The notes under the pieces are model-generated. The model was not told the DNA's origin, did no database searches, and was given only the letters and a program-made list of their open reading frames with translations. 21,381 nt of DNA, taken from positions 1-21,381 of IMG/VR virus record IMGVR_UViG_3300026097_000124; one strand, written 5' to 3'. Origin of the DNA: a virus. This document shows positions 12,522-19,530 of the stretch, one piece after another; position 1 is the first letter of the stretch, and each line of letters starts with the position of its first letter. The translations under genes and the position numbers were made by a program.

Positions 12522-14990
12522 TTAGTTACCTTCTCCTCTAGGTTTTTGTTGTGTCAGCTTCGCCATTTCCACGGCGGTCTTCACTTGCGCCTCGCGGCGC
12601 GCTCGGTCCATCTCCACGCCTTTTACTTCGGCGTCGATGGCGAGTTCGGTTTTATCTACATTCAGCTCTTCCGCTTTAATCATAGAGTCTGCAGCGGCTT
12701 TCGCTTTCTGTAGATTGAGTTGCTCGTTGCGTAGCGCAACGTCTGCTTGGTCCTTCGTAGCCTTGCGCTGGATTTCTTGCGCCTTGACCTGAAGCTCTGC
12801 CTGCTGAAGCTGCAGCATTGGGTCTTTAGCCTGCTCTTCGGCCTTCTTCTGCGCAGCTTGCTGTTGGTGCGACTGAGTAAGCTGTTTGCCTGCGTCTGCG
12901 ACCAGACGTGACAGTTGGACCTCGACCTCTTCTGGCAGCTCTTCGTTTGGAGCTGGCAACGGCGCGCCGAGACGCTCCTCGATCTGCTGACGGTACTGGA
13001 ACCCAAGGTGCTCGGCGATGTGCGCCTGCAAAGAAGCGAGAATCTGCTTGGCCTGCGGGTTCTGCCCGATCATCTGAGCAATCATGGGGTCCTGCAAGAA
13101 CGCCATATGCGTAGCAATGTGCGCCTGATGGTCCTGATAGATAAACGCTTTCATCGGCTTGCCGACCAACGCGTCCATGTTCTCGCTGATTGGGTCTGTA
13201 GGCTTCGCATCTTCGCGAGTCGGAACAATCTTATCCGCGTTCTTGATCCCCAAGACCTCCATCATCTCGCGGTGCAGTATAGGCAAATCGTAAATCTGGG
13301 GAGCCTGCTGCGCCATCTGGAGGACCGCTTGATACTGGACCACCCGCTGCGCCATCGTGGAGCTGTTAGGGTCACTGACAGGGATCACGTCCACCATCAT
13401 ATAGTCCAGCTGACGGGCGCCCACCTCACCCCGCTCAGGCACATAGGAGTACTCTGTGGGGGCATGTTCGGCGATGATAGCCTTCAGGAGCTTAAACTCC
13501 TGCTTCATCGCGTAGTGTACGCGCGCTTGGACCGCTGCCATAGGCTTCAGAGTGCGCTCAAGCAGAGCTAGTGTGGTGCCAACCGGTGCATTCGCCGACA
13601 TGTCAGAGATATTCAGGTCAGAGATAGCCCCGAGGCGCCGTCCTTCCTGTGTAATACGGTCTAACAAAGTAAGGAGTGTTTGTGACGGCTCTTTATAGGG
13701 CAGAGGCATGATATTGTCGCGGATCGACCCCGACGGCACGTCTACATCCTTAAATTCACCCGGCTCGATGGGCGAATCGTCGCCTTTGATGCGCAGACCA
13801 CGCGTCTTCAAACCGCCCGGCAGATTCGACAGCGTCCCTGCGTCCACTAACTGGCGGATCAGAGCTGTACCAGCGCGAGAATAGCCCCCGATGATGTGGA
13901 TCAGGCCCAACCCGTAGAACCCAAAGCCCGGAACGTAGGGGTAGTGGACAAAGAATTGGTTTTTCAGGCGCAGTGTATCTTCTTCGGCGTAGTTCCGGCG
14001 TACTGAGAGCACTTCACCCGACCCGCGCTCGATTGTAACGACGTACGGTTTGGGTAAATCGTCTTCGTCGTCGACTCCGGGGACGTTCATCTCGACGTGG
14101 CACTCGTACAGCGCGTACCGGTTGTCGTCTGTCAGGTTAAACCCACCCTCTTCGGCCTTTTTCTCCTCAATATCGGAGTGGTACGGGACCGGATCACCCA
14201 GATCGACGTCGCGGTAGAACCCAGCGGCCTGCAATTTAGCCATCTCATTCTTGGTTTTACGCATGACATGCGTCACACGCTCCGCTGTCTCTAGGTGGCT
14301 GGCGCCGTAAGGCACAATCACGTCTTCTGCGGGGATATACACAGCTACCTGACGGCCCATGTTGGGGTCAAAATAGACTTTCTTGAACGCAGAGCCTGCC
14401 AACCCGAGGCTGTACAGCATCCGCTCGTGCTCAGACCGATACTCGACCATCCGCTCGGTGATCTCGTAGTTCATATCTGACTTGACGCGCTGCGCGGCCT
14501 CAGTCTTCTCTTTGGTCTCGTCGCCAAGAATCTTGACCTTCACAGGCCCCGCAGCTGGAAACGTCTCGGACATAGTCTCCGCTTGAAACCGTATGGCTGC
14601 TTCGGCGAGGATTGTGGAGAACACTCCACAGGCACCTTCCCACGGCTGGGTGCGCTCCTCGTACTTGAATCCAAGCACGTCCAGACCCTGCACATATGAG
14701 TCCACCCAGTCTTTCCGACTGTCCATGTCCGCCTCGATCAAACCCACGAGGTCGTCAGATAGCTCCTGCAGGTCGCCCTCATCCATGAACTCCGCTAGGT
14801 TGGAGTCAAACGCCGCCATGTCGGTGGGTTCGGCGTCGGGGACCAAGGTGATCTCCATATCGCCATTCTCAAGAGTCACGGACTCTGGGTCCACAATCTC
14901 GATCTCTAGGTCAACTTCTTGACCTTCCACTTCCATCTCGTCGTCTTCCAAACCCGTCGGGGCAGAATAGAGTCCTTTTTCGATAGCCAT
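12522..14990 (-). CDS. Portal protein (822 aa)
   Basis: The dodecameric portal ring through which DNA is packaged and ejected. An acidic N-terminus (MAIEKGLYSAPTGLEDDEME) leads into RTQPWEGACGVFSTILAEAA near residues 113-132. The central part has GLIHIIGGYSRAGTALIRQL, then PGGLKTRGLRIKGDDSPIEP and LNISDMSANAPVGTTLALLE, the stem/crown region seen in large P22-type portals. The last ~140 residues are Gln/Ala/Lys-rich coiled coil (QSHQQQAAQKKAEEQAKDPM). The length, near 800 aa, suits the P22-like portal group. The gene starts 10 bases after the large terminase stop with a GAGG ribosome-binding site, the standard packaging order. Confidence 0.85.
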   Translation of the reverse strand: MAIEKGLYSAPTGLEDDEMEVEGQEVDLEIEIVDPESVTLENGDMEITLVPDAEPTDMAAFDSNLAEFMDEGDLQELSDDLVGLIEADMDSRKDWVDSYVQGLDVLGFKYEERTQPWEGACGVFSTILAEAAIRFQAETMSETFPAAGPVKVKILGDETKEKTEAAQRVKSDMNYEITERMVEYRSEHERMLYSLGLAGSAFKKVYFDPNMGRQVAVYIPAEDVIVPYGASHLETAERVTHVMRKTKNEMAKLQAAGFYRDVDLGDPVPYHSDIEEKKAEEGGFNLTDDNRYALYECHVEMNVPGVDDEDDLPKPYVVTIERGSGEVLSVRRNYAEEDTLRLKNQFFVHYPYVPGFGFYGLGLIHIIGGYSRAGTALIRQLVDAGTLSNLPGGLKTRGLRIKGDDSPIEPGEFKDVDVPSGSIRDNIMPLPYKEPSQTLLTLLDRITQEGRRLGAISDLNISDMSANAPVGTTLALLERTLKPMAAVQARVHYAMKQEFKLLKAIIAEHAPTEYSYVPERGEVGARQLDYMMVDVIPVSDPNSSTMAQRVVQYQAVLQMAQQAPQIYDLPILHREMMEVLGIKNADKIVPTREDAKPTDPISENMDALVGKPMKAFIYQDHQAHIATHMAFLQDPMIAQMIGQNPQAKQILASLQAHIAEHLGFQYRQQIEERLGAPLPAPNEELPEEVEVQLSRLVADAGKQLTQSHQQQAAQKKAEEQAKDPMLQLQQAELQVKAQEIQRKATKDQADVALRNEQLNLQKAKAAADSMIKAEELNVDKTELAIDAEVKGVEMDRARREAQVKTAVEMAKLTQQKPRGEGN

Positions 14991-15000
14991 AGCCTAATCC

Positions 15001-16551
15001 TCAGTAGAAACCGCCCCGGCGGCGTTTAAAGTATTGAACCTCATCCGGCTCATCAGAGGGTAGCCGGATAAACCCGCCGTTGCGGAACCGCATAAGCGCC
15101 ATTACTGTAGCATCAACGAGGTCATCATGCGACATAAACGGAAACCCAGCGATCTCCTCTACAACTTCCTCAGCCCAGCGAGTCTGTGGTACCCAGCAAA
15201 TCCCCGACGCTACAATGTCTGCAACTGAGTTCAGGCGCGCCAACTTGTCCCCTGACCCGCGGTGCGGTGTAAACTCCTGCACGGGCATCCCTGTGCGGCG
15301 TAGTTCTTGATACAGCGCGGTCCCTGCACTCTTTTTCTCCACGATGAACGAGTCAGGTTCCCACTCCTGATACGCCTCCATAGCCACTCTTTTCAGCTCA
15401 GGAAACTCCAAACGCTCCTTAATACTATTTAATAGTATGATGTTGTGCGCGTTCGTCTCTTCGTTCAGGAATACCCCCCAGACTGTAATAGCTGTAAAGT
15501 CCGCACGGTTGTGAGTTTCTGCCGCGGCGTCAAGCGTCATGATTACGTAGTCGCAGTGGGGCGGGTCTTCGTACTCCCACAGGTTCCACCACTCCCGCTT
15601 GACCAGCGCAGCCTCCTCGGCTGTGGGCTGCTGTTGATACTGTGCGTTCCACTGGAACACGGGCATCGACGCCTTCGTGCGCTCCAACGCTTCCAGATCG
15701 AAGAACTCTGGCCATAGCGGCTTCTGGGAGGTCTTCTTTGTCTTCTTGTCCGTCACGTCCAGTATGGCCGGGAACTCCACGACCTCGTACTGGTCCGACT
15801 TGTCGTTCTTCGCCATGTCACGTGTTACACGGCCTGTAAGGTCGTCGAGGTGCCAGCGCGTCTGCACAATCGCCACCCGCCCGCCGGGCATCAGACGTGT
15901 ACGCGCACCGAATGTGAACCACTCGTACGCGCGCTCAAACACCTCGAAGTTCCCACTCAGCACGTCTTGTTCCGAGTGTGGGTCATCCACCAGCAGCAGG
16001 TCCGCACCACGACCCGCGATTGACGAGCCAATACCACAGGCGAAGTACTCACCCTTGTGGTTGGTGTTCCACCGCCCTGCCGACTTACTGTCGATGGCCA
16101 GTGCTACCGTAGGGAACACCTCTTTGTACGCACCGGTGGAGATCAGGTTCCGCACCTTCCGACCAAAGTCCACAGCCAGATCAGTGGTGTGCGACACCAT
16201 CATGACCTTCTTGTCAGGGTTACGCCCCAAAAACCACGCAGGGTAAAAGATTGATACTAGCTGAGACTTACCGTGGCGTGGTGGCATGTTAACACAGATA
16301 CGGTCTTTGTCCCCACGCTCGATAGCCATGAGCATATTGGCAAGAATCCGGTGGTGCCGCCCCACAATGTAGTTCGGGTCCATCTTCTTGCAGAACCCCA
16401 GCAGGTCGTCATACGCAGCTTGGTTCGCTTTCCGCGCCGCCAGCTCGTCGACCATGCCGTCGATCTCAGCAAGTTCTTCGGGCGATAGCCCATCCAAATT
16501 GGCCAGCAGCGCCTCGATCTCTTCGTCGCCGATGTCGACCATCTTATTCAT
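15001..16551 (-). CDS. terL: Terminase large subunit, packaging ATPase and nuclease (516 aa)
   Basis: The start at ATG 16551 gives MNKMVDIGDEEIEALLANLD and overlaps the previous stop by eight bases; the ORF start at 16596 would add 15 residues inside the upstream gene and is less likely. ATPase motifs: Walker A at residues 89-96 (MPPRHGKS), Walker B at 185-190 (LLLVDD), and the coupling segment IVQTRWHLDDLTG at 228-240. The C-terminal RNase H-like nuclease shows acidic residues D341 (LDAAAE), E405 (IVEKKSAG) and the D476/D477/D480 cluster (HDDLVDATVMALM). All key residues are present, so the enzyme looks intact. It acts at the portal, cutting concatemers and pumping DNA into procapsids. Confidence 0.95.
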   Translation of the reverse strand: MNKMVDIGDEEIEALLANLDGLSPEELAEIDGMVDELAARKANQAAYDDLLGFCKKMDPNYIVGRHHRILANMLMAIERGDKDRICVNMPPRHGKSQLVSIFYPAWFLGRNPDKKVMMVSHTTDLAVDFGRKVRNLISTGAYKEVFPTVALAIDSKSAGRWNTNHKGEYFACGIGSSIAGRGADLLLVDDPHSEQDVLSGNFEVFERAYEWFTFGARTRLMPGGRVAIVQTRWHLDDLTGRVTRDMAKNDKSDQYEVVEFPAILDVTDKKTKKTSQKPLWPEFFDLEALERTKASMPVFQWNAQYQQQPTAEEAALVKREWWNLWEYEDPPHCDYVIMTLDAAAETHNRADFTAITVWGVFLNEETNAHNIILLNSIKERLEFPELKRVAMEAYQEWEPDSFIVEKKSAGTALYQELRRTGMPVQEFTPHRGSGDKLARLNSVADIVASGICWVPQTRWAEEVVEEIAGFPFMSHDDLVDATVMALMRFRNGGFIRLPSDEPDEVQYFKRRRGGFY

Positions 16552-17137
16552 CGTCGAACCCAAGCTCCTTATCCACGTCGACGGCATCGCCATCAATCAG
16601 CACGGCATCCTCGACGGGGTCGTTCACTGTGGTAAGTTTCTGTAGCTTGCGGCGGAGCTTCTCTTTCAGATCATCTGTCGTCTGGTGCGTGATCGTCACC
16701 TCAGACTTCTCTGCAAACAGCCCAACGTCGCTGATCTTACCCAGCAGTTCTAGCGCCTTCAGACGCACCCGTGGGTCAGGGTTCTCTGTTTCAGTAATCA
16801 GCTTGTTTGTCACGAGGTGGCGCACAGTCACCGCAGAGTCGACAACACCACGTCCCCACTCTGACAAGATATGGTTTGTTTCGCGTAGCACTGCGGGGGT
16901 GAGCTGGGCCGCACGTTGTGTCGTTACTGTCTTGGAGGTTTTGTCGGGGTCAGCGGCATATGCCGTGGCCAGTGCTGCAGCCACTTCTTTGTCTTCGCCA
17001 GTCAGCTCTACGTCGAGGCCGTGCTGAGATAAGAGCGCAACTGTCTTCGCGCACGCAGCGGCGCGGTCCCTCAAGTCGAGTTTAGGCACCCGTTTGTTAA
17101 ACGGCACCCCAGTTTCAGGCGTGATCTCTAATGTCAT
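16544..17137 (-). CDS. Putative terminase small subunit (197 aa)
   Basis: It lies directly upstream of the large terminase and overlaps it, the usual place for the DNA-recognition subunit. The sequence is mostly helical: DRAAACAKTVALLSQHGLDV, then LTPAVLRETNHILSEWGRGV, and DPRVRLKALELLGKISDVGL, followed by a Lys-rich TTDDLKEKLRRKLQKLTTVN and an acidic tail. 'DPRVRLKALELLGKISDVGLF' resembles the segment of small terminases near their oligomerisation region. No clear helix-turn-helix is readable. The ribosome-binding site before ATG 17137 is weak (AAGAG almost abutting). The call is position-based with modest sequence support. Confidence 0.6.
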   Translation of the reverse strand: MTLEITPETGVPFNKRVPKLDLRDRAAACAKTVALLSQHGLDVELTGEDKEVAAALATAYAADPDKTSKTVTTQRAAQLTPAVLRETNHILSEWGRGVVDSAVTVRHLVTNKLITETENPDPRVRLKALELLGKISDVGLFAEKSEVTITHQTTDDLKEKLRRKLQKLTTVNDPVEDAVLIDGDAVDVDKELGFDDE

Positions 17138-17605
17138 CTCTTATCGCAGGCTTGTGGCCGATGTCGCTATGTTAGTTGTTCTGGTGTGTTTCTGCAAGAC
17201 TCAGTAGCGTAACGAAATTTTTTACATGGGGGGACTTATTTTTTGCACCGGGGGGGTATCGCTGTGTACGCCGCCGAAAGCTGGGGGGTAGAAAAAGCTA
17301 AGTCTTTGTTTTTATTGTATATATTGGCTGTGCTGAGGGTTTTGGAAGCGATTTATTCGTGTGGATTAGTAATACATAGGAAGTGGCGGAGTCCCAAACT
17401 GTGAAGCGCGGGGTGGGGGTAGGGTACCCTTGCGGTATCGGCGTTTTGTTAGTGCTGCCCTAACATTCTTTATCATGTAGTGCGCTACGTTGTCAGATGG
17501 TTTGATCTGGGTGTTATCTATTGTAAACCACGCTATAACGTGTCATTACTTAGTCATCGGCAGGCAATACCGCCCCCGATAATTTATCCTTGAAAGGGAA
17601 ACACA
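17138..17605. other. Divergent intergenic region between late (-) and early (+) blocks
   Basis: About 470 bases without a credible gene. It must hold signals for both directions. A possible minus-strand -10 (TACAAT within TATATACAATAAAA, near 17310-17325) has no convincing -35. On the plus strand TATAAC at 17534-17539 could be a -10 for the 170-aa gene, again with a poor -35. Runs of 6-7 G occur at 17228-17233, 17250-17256 and 17283-17288, and a GGGG-T-GGGGG-TA-GGG tract at 17410-17424. One member of the TGTTAGTG palindrome set is at 17447-17465. Confidence 0.6.
17447..17465. repeat. Palindrome copy 1 (imperfect TGTTAGTG-N3-CACTAACA)
   Basis: TGTTAGTG-CTG-CCCTAACA; one mismatch in the right arm. 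It lies 140 bases upstream of the 170-aa gene and is the leftmost of seven related inverted repeats, all on the plus-strand side of the window. Confidence 0.75.
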
Positions 17606-18118
17606 ATGTCGAACATCACACTCGATCTGACCGCGGCCAAGGCAATCACGGAAACCGTGTCGCTTCTGGGCAAAGCTGAACGCAAGATGGGCAGCGCCAT
17701 CGACGCGCTAGTCGCGGCGGGTATGCGATCAACCGATTTCATATCGCCTAAGTCGGAGGCCAGCACGGCAGCACCCGAGCAGTTTGAGGCGATCAACGCC
17801 GCAATCGTCGCGGGTTTCACCAAGGCCGTGCAGCAGCTATTGGACAAACCAACCAAGGCGCTTGAAGACGCGGACAAGGCCGAGAAACGCTATTGGCAAC
17901 AGCAGATCGGCGCGCGTCGTAACGACTTCAAGCGCGGCCTTGAAAAGCGCGAAGGTGCGGATGACAACCGCGCGCCGCGACAGCCAAAGTCGCAAGTCGA
18001 GAAACTGCGTGCCGCACTCGAAACGGTAGAGAAGATCGTGCAAGGTCATGACGCGTGGGAGTTTGACGCGAGCGAGTTCTTGAAAGGTCTGCGCGACTTG
18101 AACCGGATGGTTAAATGA
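17606..18118 (+). CDS. Helical protein of unknown function (170 aa)
   Basis: First gene of the plus-strand block; GAAAGGG lies seven to eight bases before ATG 17606. The protein is Ala/Lys-rich and helical: MSNITLDLTAAKAITETVSL, LGKAERKMGSAIDALVAAGM, then KPTKALEDADKAEKRYWQQQ, and a charged hinge (KREGADDNRAPRQPKSQ) before LRAALETVEKIVQGHDAWEF. There are no Cys, membrane or catalytic motifs. I do not recognise a family. The stop overlaps the ATG of a 23-residue hydrophobic peptide (ATGA), and an intrinsic terminator follows, so the two form a small independent transcription unit, probably early. Confidence 0.65.
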   Translation: MSNITLDLTAAKAITETVSLLGKAERKMGSAIDALVAAGMRSTDFISPKSEASTAAPEQFEAINAAIVAGFTKAVQQLLDKPTKALEDADKAEKRYWQQQIGARRNDFKRGLEKREGADDNRAPRQPKSQVEKLRAALETVEKIVQGHDAWEFDASEFLKGLRDLNRMVK

Positions 18119-18186
18119 TCCGCGATATCCTCGGAGCGGTGGCGATCTTCGCCACCCTCTACATCCTGCTACTTATCACCCCGTGA
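18115..18186 (+). CDS. Tiny hydrophobic membrane peptide (23 aa)
   Basis: ATG 18115 overlaps the 170-aa stop by four bases (ATGA), and TGA at 18184-18186 sits just five bases before a strong terminator stem. The peptide starts MIRDILGAVAIFATLY and finishes with a Leu/Ile-rich stretch ending TP. It is a single hydrophobic segment of about 18 residues after a charged MIRD start, consistent with a one-pass membrane peptide. Tight placement between stop and terminator argues it is translated. Function is unknown; small phage membrane peptides can act as lysis, exclusion or host-inhibition factors. Confidence 0.55.
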   Translation: MIRDILGAVAIFATLYILLLITP

Positions 18187-18190
18187 TCTT

Positions 18191-18222
18191 GGCCCATCCG
18201 CTCCGGCGGGTGGGCCTTTTTT
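18191..18222 (+). terminator. Intrinsic terminator after the 170-aa / 23-aa unit
   Basis: GGCCCATCCGC-TCCG-GCGGGTGGGCC (18191-18216), an 11-bp stem with one G-U pair, is followed by six T. It ends the first plus-strand unit. Confidence 0.92.
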
Positions 18223-18316
18223 GTGTCTGCCGACTTGTTAGTGCGCCACTAACATTTGATGCCAGTTCTCGGAGGAGCGGTGCGCCTTTCGCCTTAAAGT
18301 GTAGTGGCGATTTGGA

Positions 18317-18339
18317 CTTGATACACGTAGTGTATCAAG
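18317..18339. promoter_or_regulatory. 10-bp perfect palindrome CTTGATACAC-GTA-GTGTATCAAG
   Basis: Ten-base arms with a 3-base spacer, the same geometry as the TGTTAGTG set but a different sequence. GTTTTTCTTCC follows within one base, so it could be a weak AU-rich terminator for plus-strand transcription or a dimeric regulator site. The sequence alone does not decide. Confidence 0.6.
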
Positions 18340-18508
18340 GTTTTTCTTCCGGTTGTCAAGCGTGTTATTAAACTAAAAGAACATTTGTTTCTGAATACTT
18401 CTCACCACATAATGTTAGTGTTACACTAACAAATGATACCAGTTCTTAGAGTTGCGTCGAGCCTCACAAGATGCTATGGTGTTTGCACATTGCTCACTAC
18501 TGCCTACT

Positions 18509-18534
18509 GCCCCGCCTCACGGCGGGGCTTTTTT
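18509..18534 (+). terminator. Intrinsic terminator in the non-coding repeat region
   Basis: GCCCCGCC-TCAC-GGCGGGGC (18509-18528), a perfect 8-bp stem with a 4-base loop, is followed by six T. It stops a plus-strand transcript for which I see no upstream gene after 18223, hinting at a short untranslated RNA or readthrough control. Its T-tract runs into the third 52-bp repeat. Confidence 0.85.
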
Positions 18535-18608
18535 GTTAGTGTTACACTAACAACCGATACCAGTTCTTAGAGTAGCGTAGCGCCTGACAGTTAGCCTATT
18601 TTGGCTAC

Positions 18609-18636
18609 TTATCATCTAATGACATCTGATTATAGT
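18609..18636 (+). promoter_or_regulatory. Possible promoter TTATCA-N16-TATAGT
   Basis: TTATCA (18609-18614) matches four of six bases of a -35 box, and TATAGT (18631-18636) matches five of six of a -10 box, with a 16-base spacer. Transcription would start just before the iteron-like repeats. No gene follows closely, so it may serve an RNA or origin transcription, or be a chance match. Confidence 0.35.
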
Positions 18637-18644
18637 AAACCTTG

Positions 18645-18764
18645 TAACCCATTGATTTTTGGTAATGTTCCAAATGTTCGTTTTTTGGGGTTTTGTAACC
18701 CATTGAAAACAAAGTAATGTTCTAAACGGGTATCGGCTAACCCATTGAAAACACAGTAATGTTC
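18645..18764 (+). repeat. Three direct repeats TAACCCATTGA-N7/8-GTAATGTTC (iteron-like)
   Basis: Units at 18645-18670, 18696-18722 and 18738-18764, spaced 51 and 42 bases apart. Each pairs a TAACCCATTGA block with a TAATGTTC octamer. A variant octamer (AAATGTTC) follows the first unit at 18672-18679. Two units are also followed by CGTTTTTTGGGG-type T/G runs (18679 and 18764 onward). The octamer is the reverse complement of GAACATTA found at 18893-18960. Confidence 0.85.
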
Positions 18765-18892
18765 GTTTTTTGGGGGGTTTGCGATGTATACCTAGCAGAT
18801 CGGGGGCTTGCCCCCCTCAGGCACATGCACGGGCGCTCCCCCACCCCGTTTGGGAGGTCTACTAGAGTTATATATAAATATACCTATTTAAG

Positions 18893-18960
18893 GAACATTA
18901 GAACATTACTGGAATTTCAAGCACTTAGCCGTGCACGTGTTAGAACATTATGGAACATTA
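18893..18960 (-). repeat. Four GAACATTA octamers in inverse orientation to the left repeats
   Basis: Exact copies at 18893-18900, 18901-18908, 18943-18950 and 18953-18960, arranged as two close pairs 50 bases apart. An AT-rich stretch (18868-18890, 21 of 23 bases A or T) lies just before the first pair. A GGGGGC-TT-GCCCCC hairpin sits at 18802-18815, between the left and right repeat groups. Confidence 0.85.
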
Positions 18961-18996
18961 TCACGCCTACAACCTTACACCACTAAACCACATCAT

Positions 18997-19025
18997 TTGA
19001 CATAAGATGATACTTATGGTATTGT
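18997..19025 (+). promoter_or_regulatory. Sigma70-type promoter for the right-hand gene cluster
   Basis: A consensus -35 TTGACA (18997-19002), a 17-base spacer and TATTGT (19020-19025, four of six) predict a start near 19032. This is about 80 bases upstream of the first gene (ATG 19112). The ATCAT...ATGAT half-sites around the -35 (18992-19011) could be an operator. The predicted leader includes the palindrome at 19079. Confidence 0.65.
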
Positions 19026-19078
19026 TAATATATGGTAACAAATACAGCCACACACCACCAACCATCACCCCGCGACAC

Positions 19079-19097
19079 TGTTAGTGACGCACTAACA
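19079..19097 (+). repeat. Gene-junction palindrome TGTTAGTG-ACG-CACTAACA
   Basis: Perfect 8-bp arms with a 3-base spacer, ending two bases before the AAGGA-type ribosome-binding site of the 68-aa gene. As RNA it would be a stem directly 5' of the Shine-Dalgarno sequence. Confidence 0.85.
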
Positions 19098-19111
19098 AAG
19101 GATACAACACC

Positions 19112-19318
19112 ATGTCCGACCAAGAATTGCGCGCCTTATGCGCCGCCTACACCGCCAACGGCAACCGAGTAATCAAATACAAGACCGGCTACCGCAGCCT
19201 CACACCTACCCAACGAAGGGAACTCAACCGCCTCGACCCCCAACCCACTGCCTTCGGTGCATACAACAAGACCAACCCCCACACGCACCGCCGGTGGTCC
19301 TACCACGAGAACAAGTAA
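19112..19318 (+). CDS. Small basic protein of unknown function (68 aa)
   Basis: AAGGA lies about nine bases before ATG 19112, just after a palindrome. The sequence is MSDQELRALCAAYTANGNRV, then IKYKTGYRSLTPTQRRELNR and a polar end rich in His, Asn and Thr. It is basic and probably part helical; a single Cys and no membrane or enzyme motif. I do not recognise a family. It is the first gene after the consensus promoter and is followed after ten bases by the 63-aa gene, so they share a transcript. Confidence 0.6.
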   Translation: MSDQELRALCAAYTANGNRVIKYKTGYRSLTPTQRRELNRLDPQPTAFGAYNKTNPHTHRRWSYHENK

Positions 19319-19328
19319 GGAGAAGAAA

Positions 19329-19520
19329 ATGAAATGGTATCTCGCACAAGCCAAGCGCGACTTTGCGCGGTTCGGGTTTTTAACGTCGCCGTTCACCGAC
19401 GAAGAACTCATGTGGCTCTACAAACGCAACATCAAACTCGACGAAGCCTACAACATCGGGTGCGATATCGTGGCGGGCTTCGGCTTCCACGAAGCTGTTA
19501 GTGCCAACACTAACAAGTAA
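19329..19520 (+). CDS. Small protein of unknown function (63 aa)
   Basis: ATG 19329 is chosen because AAGGAG (19317-19322) sits six bases upstream; the longer ORF from 19257 would overlap the previous gene. The protein is MKWYLAQAKRDFARFGFLTS, then PFTDEELMWLYKRNIKLDEA, YNIGCDIVAGFGF and HEAVSANTNK. It is compact and aromatic-rich, probably helical; the family is unknown to me. Its last codons run through the palindrome at 19496-19515, so the six residues VSANTN are dictated by that element. This suggests the element was fused onto the 3' end of the gene or is maintained within it. Confidence 0.6.
   Translation: MKWYLAQAKRDFARFGFLTSPFTDEELMWLYKRNIKLDEAYNIGCDIVAGFGFHEAVSANTNK
19496..19515 (+). 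repeat. Gene-junction palindrome TGTTAGTG-CCAA-CACTAACA
   Basis: Perfect 8-bp arms with a 4-base spacer, lying inside the last codons of the 63-aa gene and ending five bases before AAGGAGGAGG, the ribosome-binding site of the zinc-ribbon gene. Confidence 0.88.
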
Positions 19521-19530
19521 GGAGGAGGAT

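Larger units (their letters stand above)
18236..18585 (+). repeat. Three copies of a 52-bp element starting with a TGTTAGTG palindrome
   Basis: Copies at 18236-18287, 18413-18464 and 18534-18585. Each begins TGTTAGTG-N3-CACTAACA (spacers CGC, TTA, TTA, all arms perfect), then N3, then GATRCCAGTTCT, followed by a conserved GAG..GCG..G.GCC stretch. The second and third copies are closest to each other. None precedes an obvious gene. The stretch 18223-18508 otherwise shows only a separate palindrome at 18317 and no credible ORF. Confidence 0.85.

Noticed and set aside
12908-13571. Plus-strand ORFs inside the portal gene (up to 218 aa)
   Set aside because: They are antisense to an unambiguous portal coding sequence, with no start signals or recognisable domains.
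16552-16596. Upstream start for the large terminase adding 15 residues
   Set aside because: It would increase the overlap with the small terminase gene from 8 to 53 bases, and the extra residues do not resemble a terminase N-terminus.
18433-18570. Possible 45-aa ORF starting inside the second 52-bp element
   Set aside because: It reads straight through an intrinsic terminator and into the next repeat. There is no ribosome-binding site, and third-base changes between copies do not look synonymous.
18759-18986. 75-aa plus-strand ORF across the repeat region
   Set aside because: It has no ribosome-binding site, runs through the hairpin and iteron-like octamers, and its translation has no coherent pattern.
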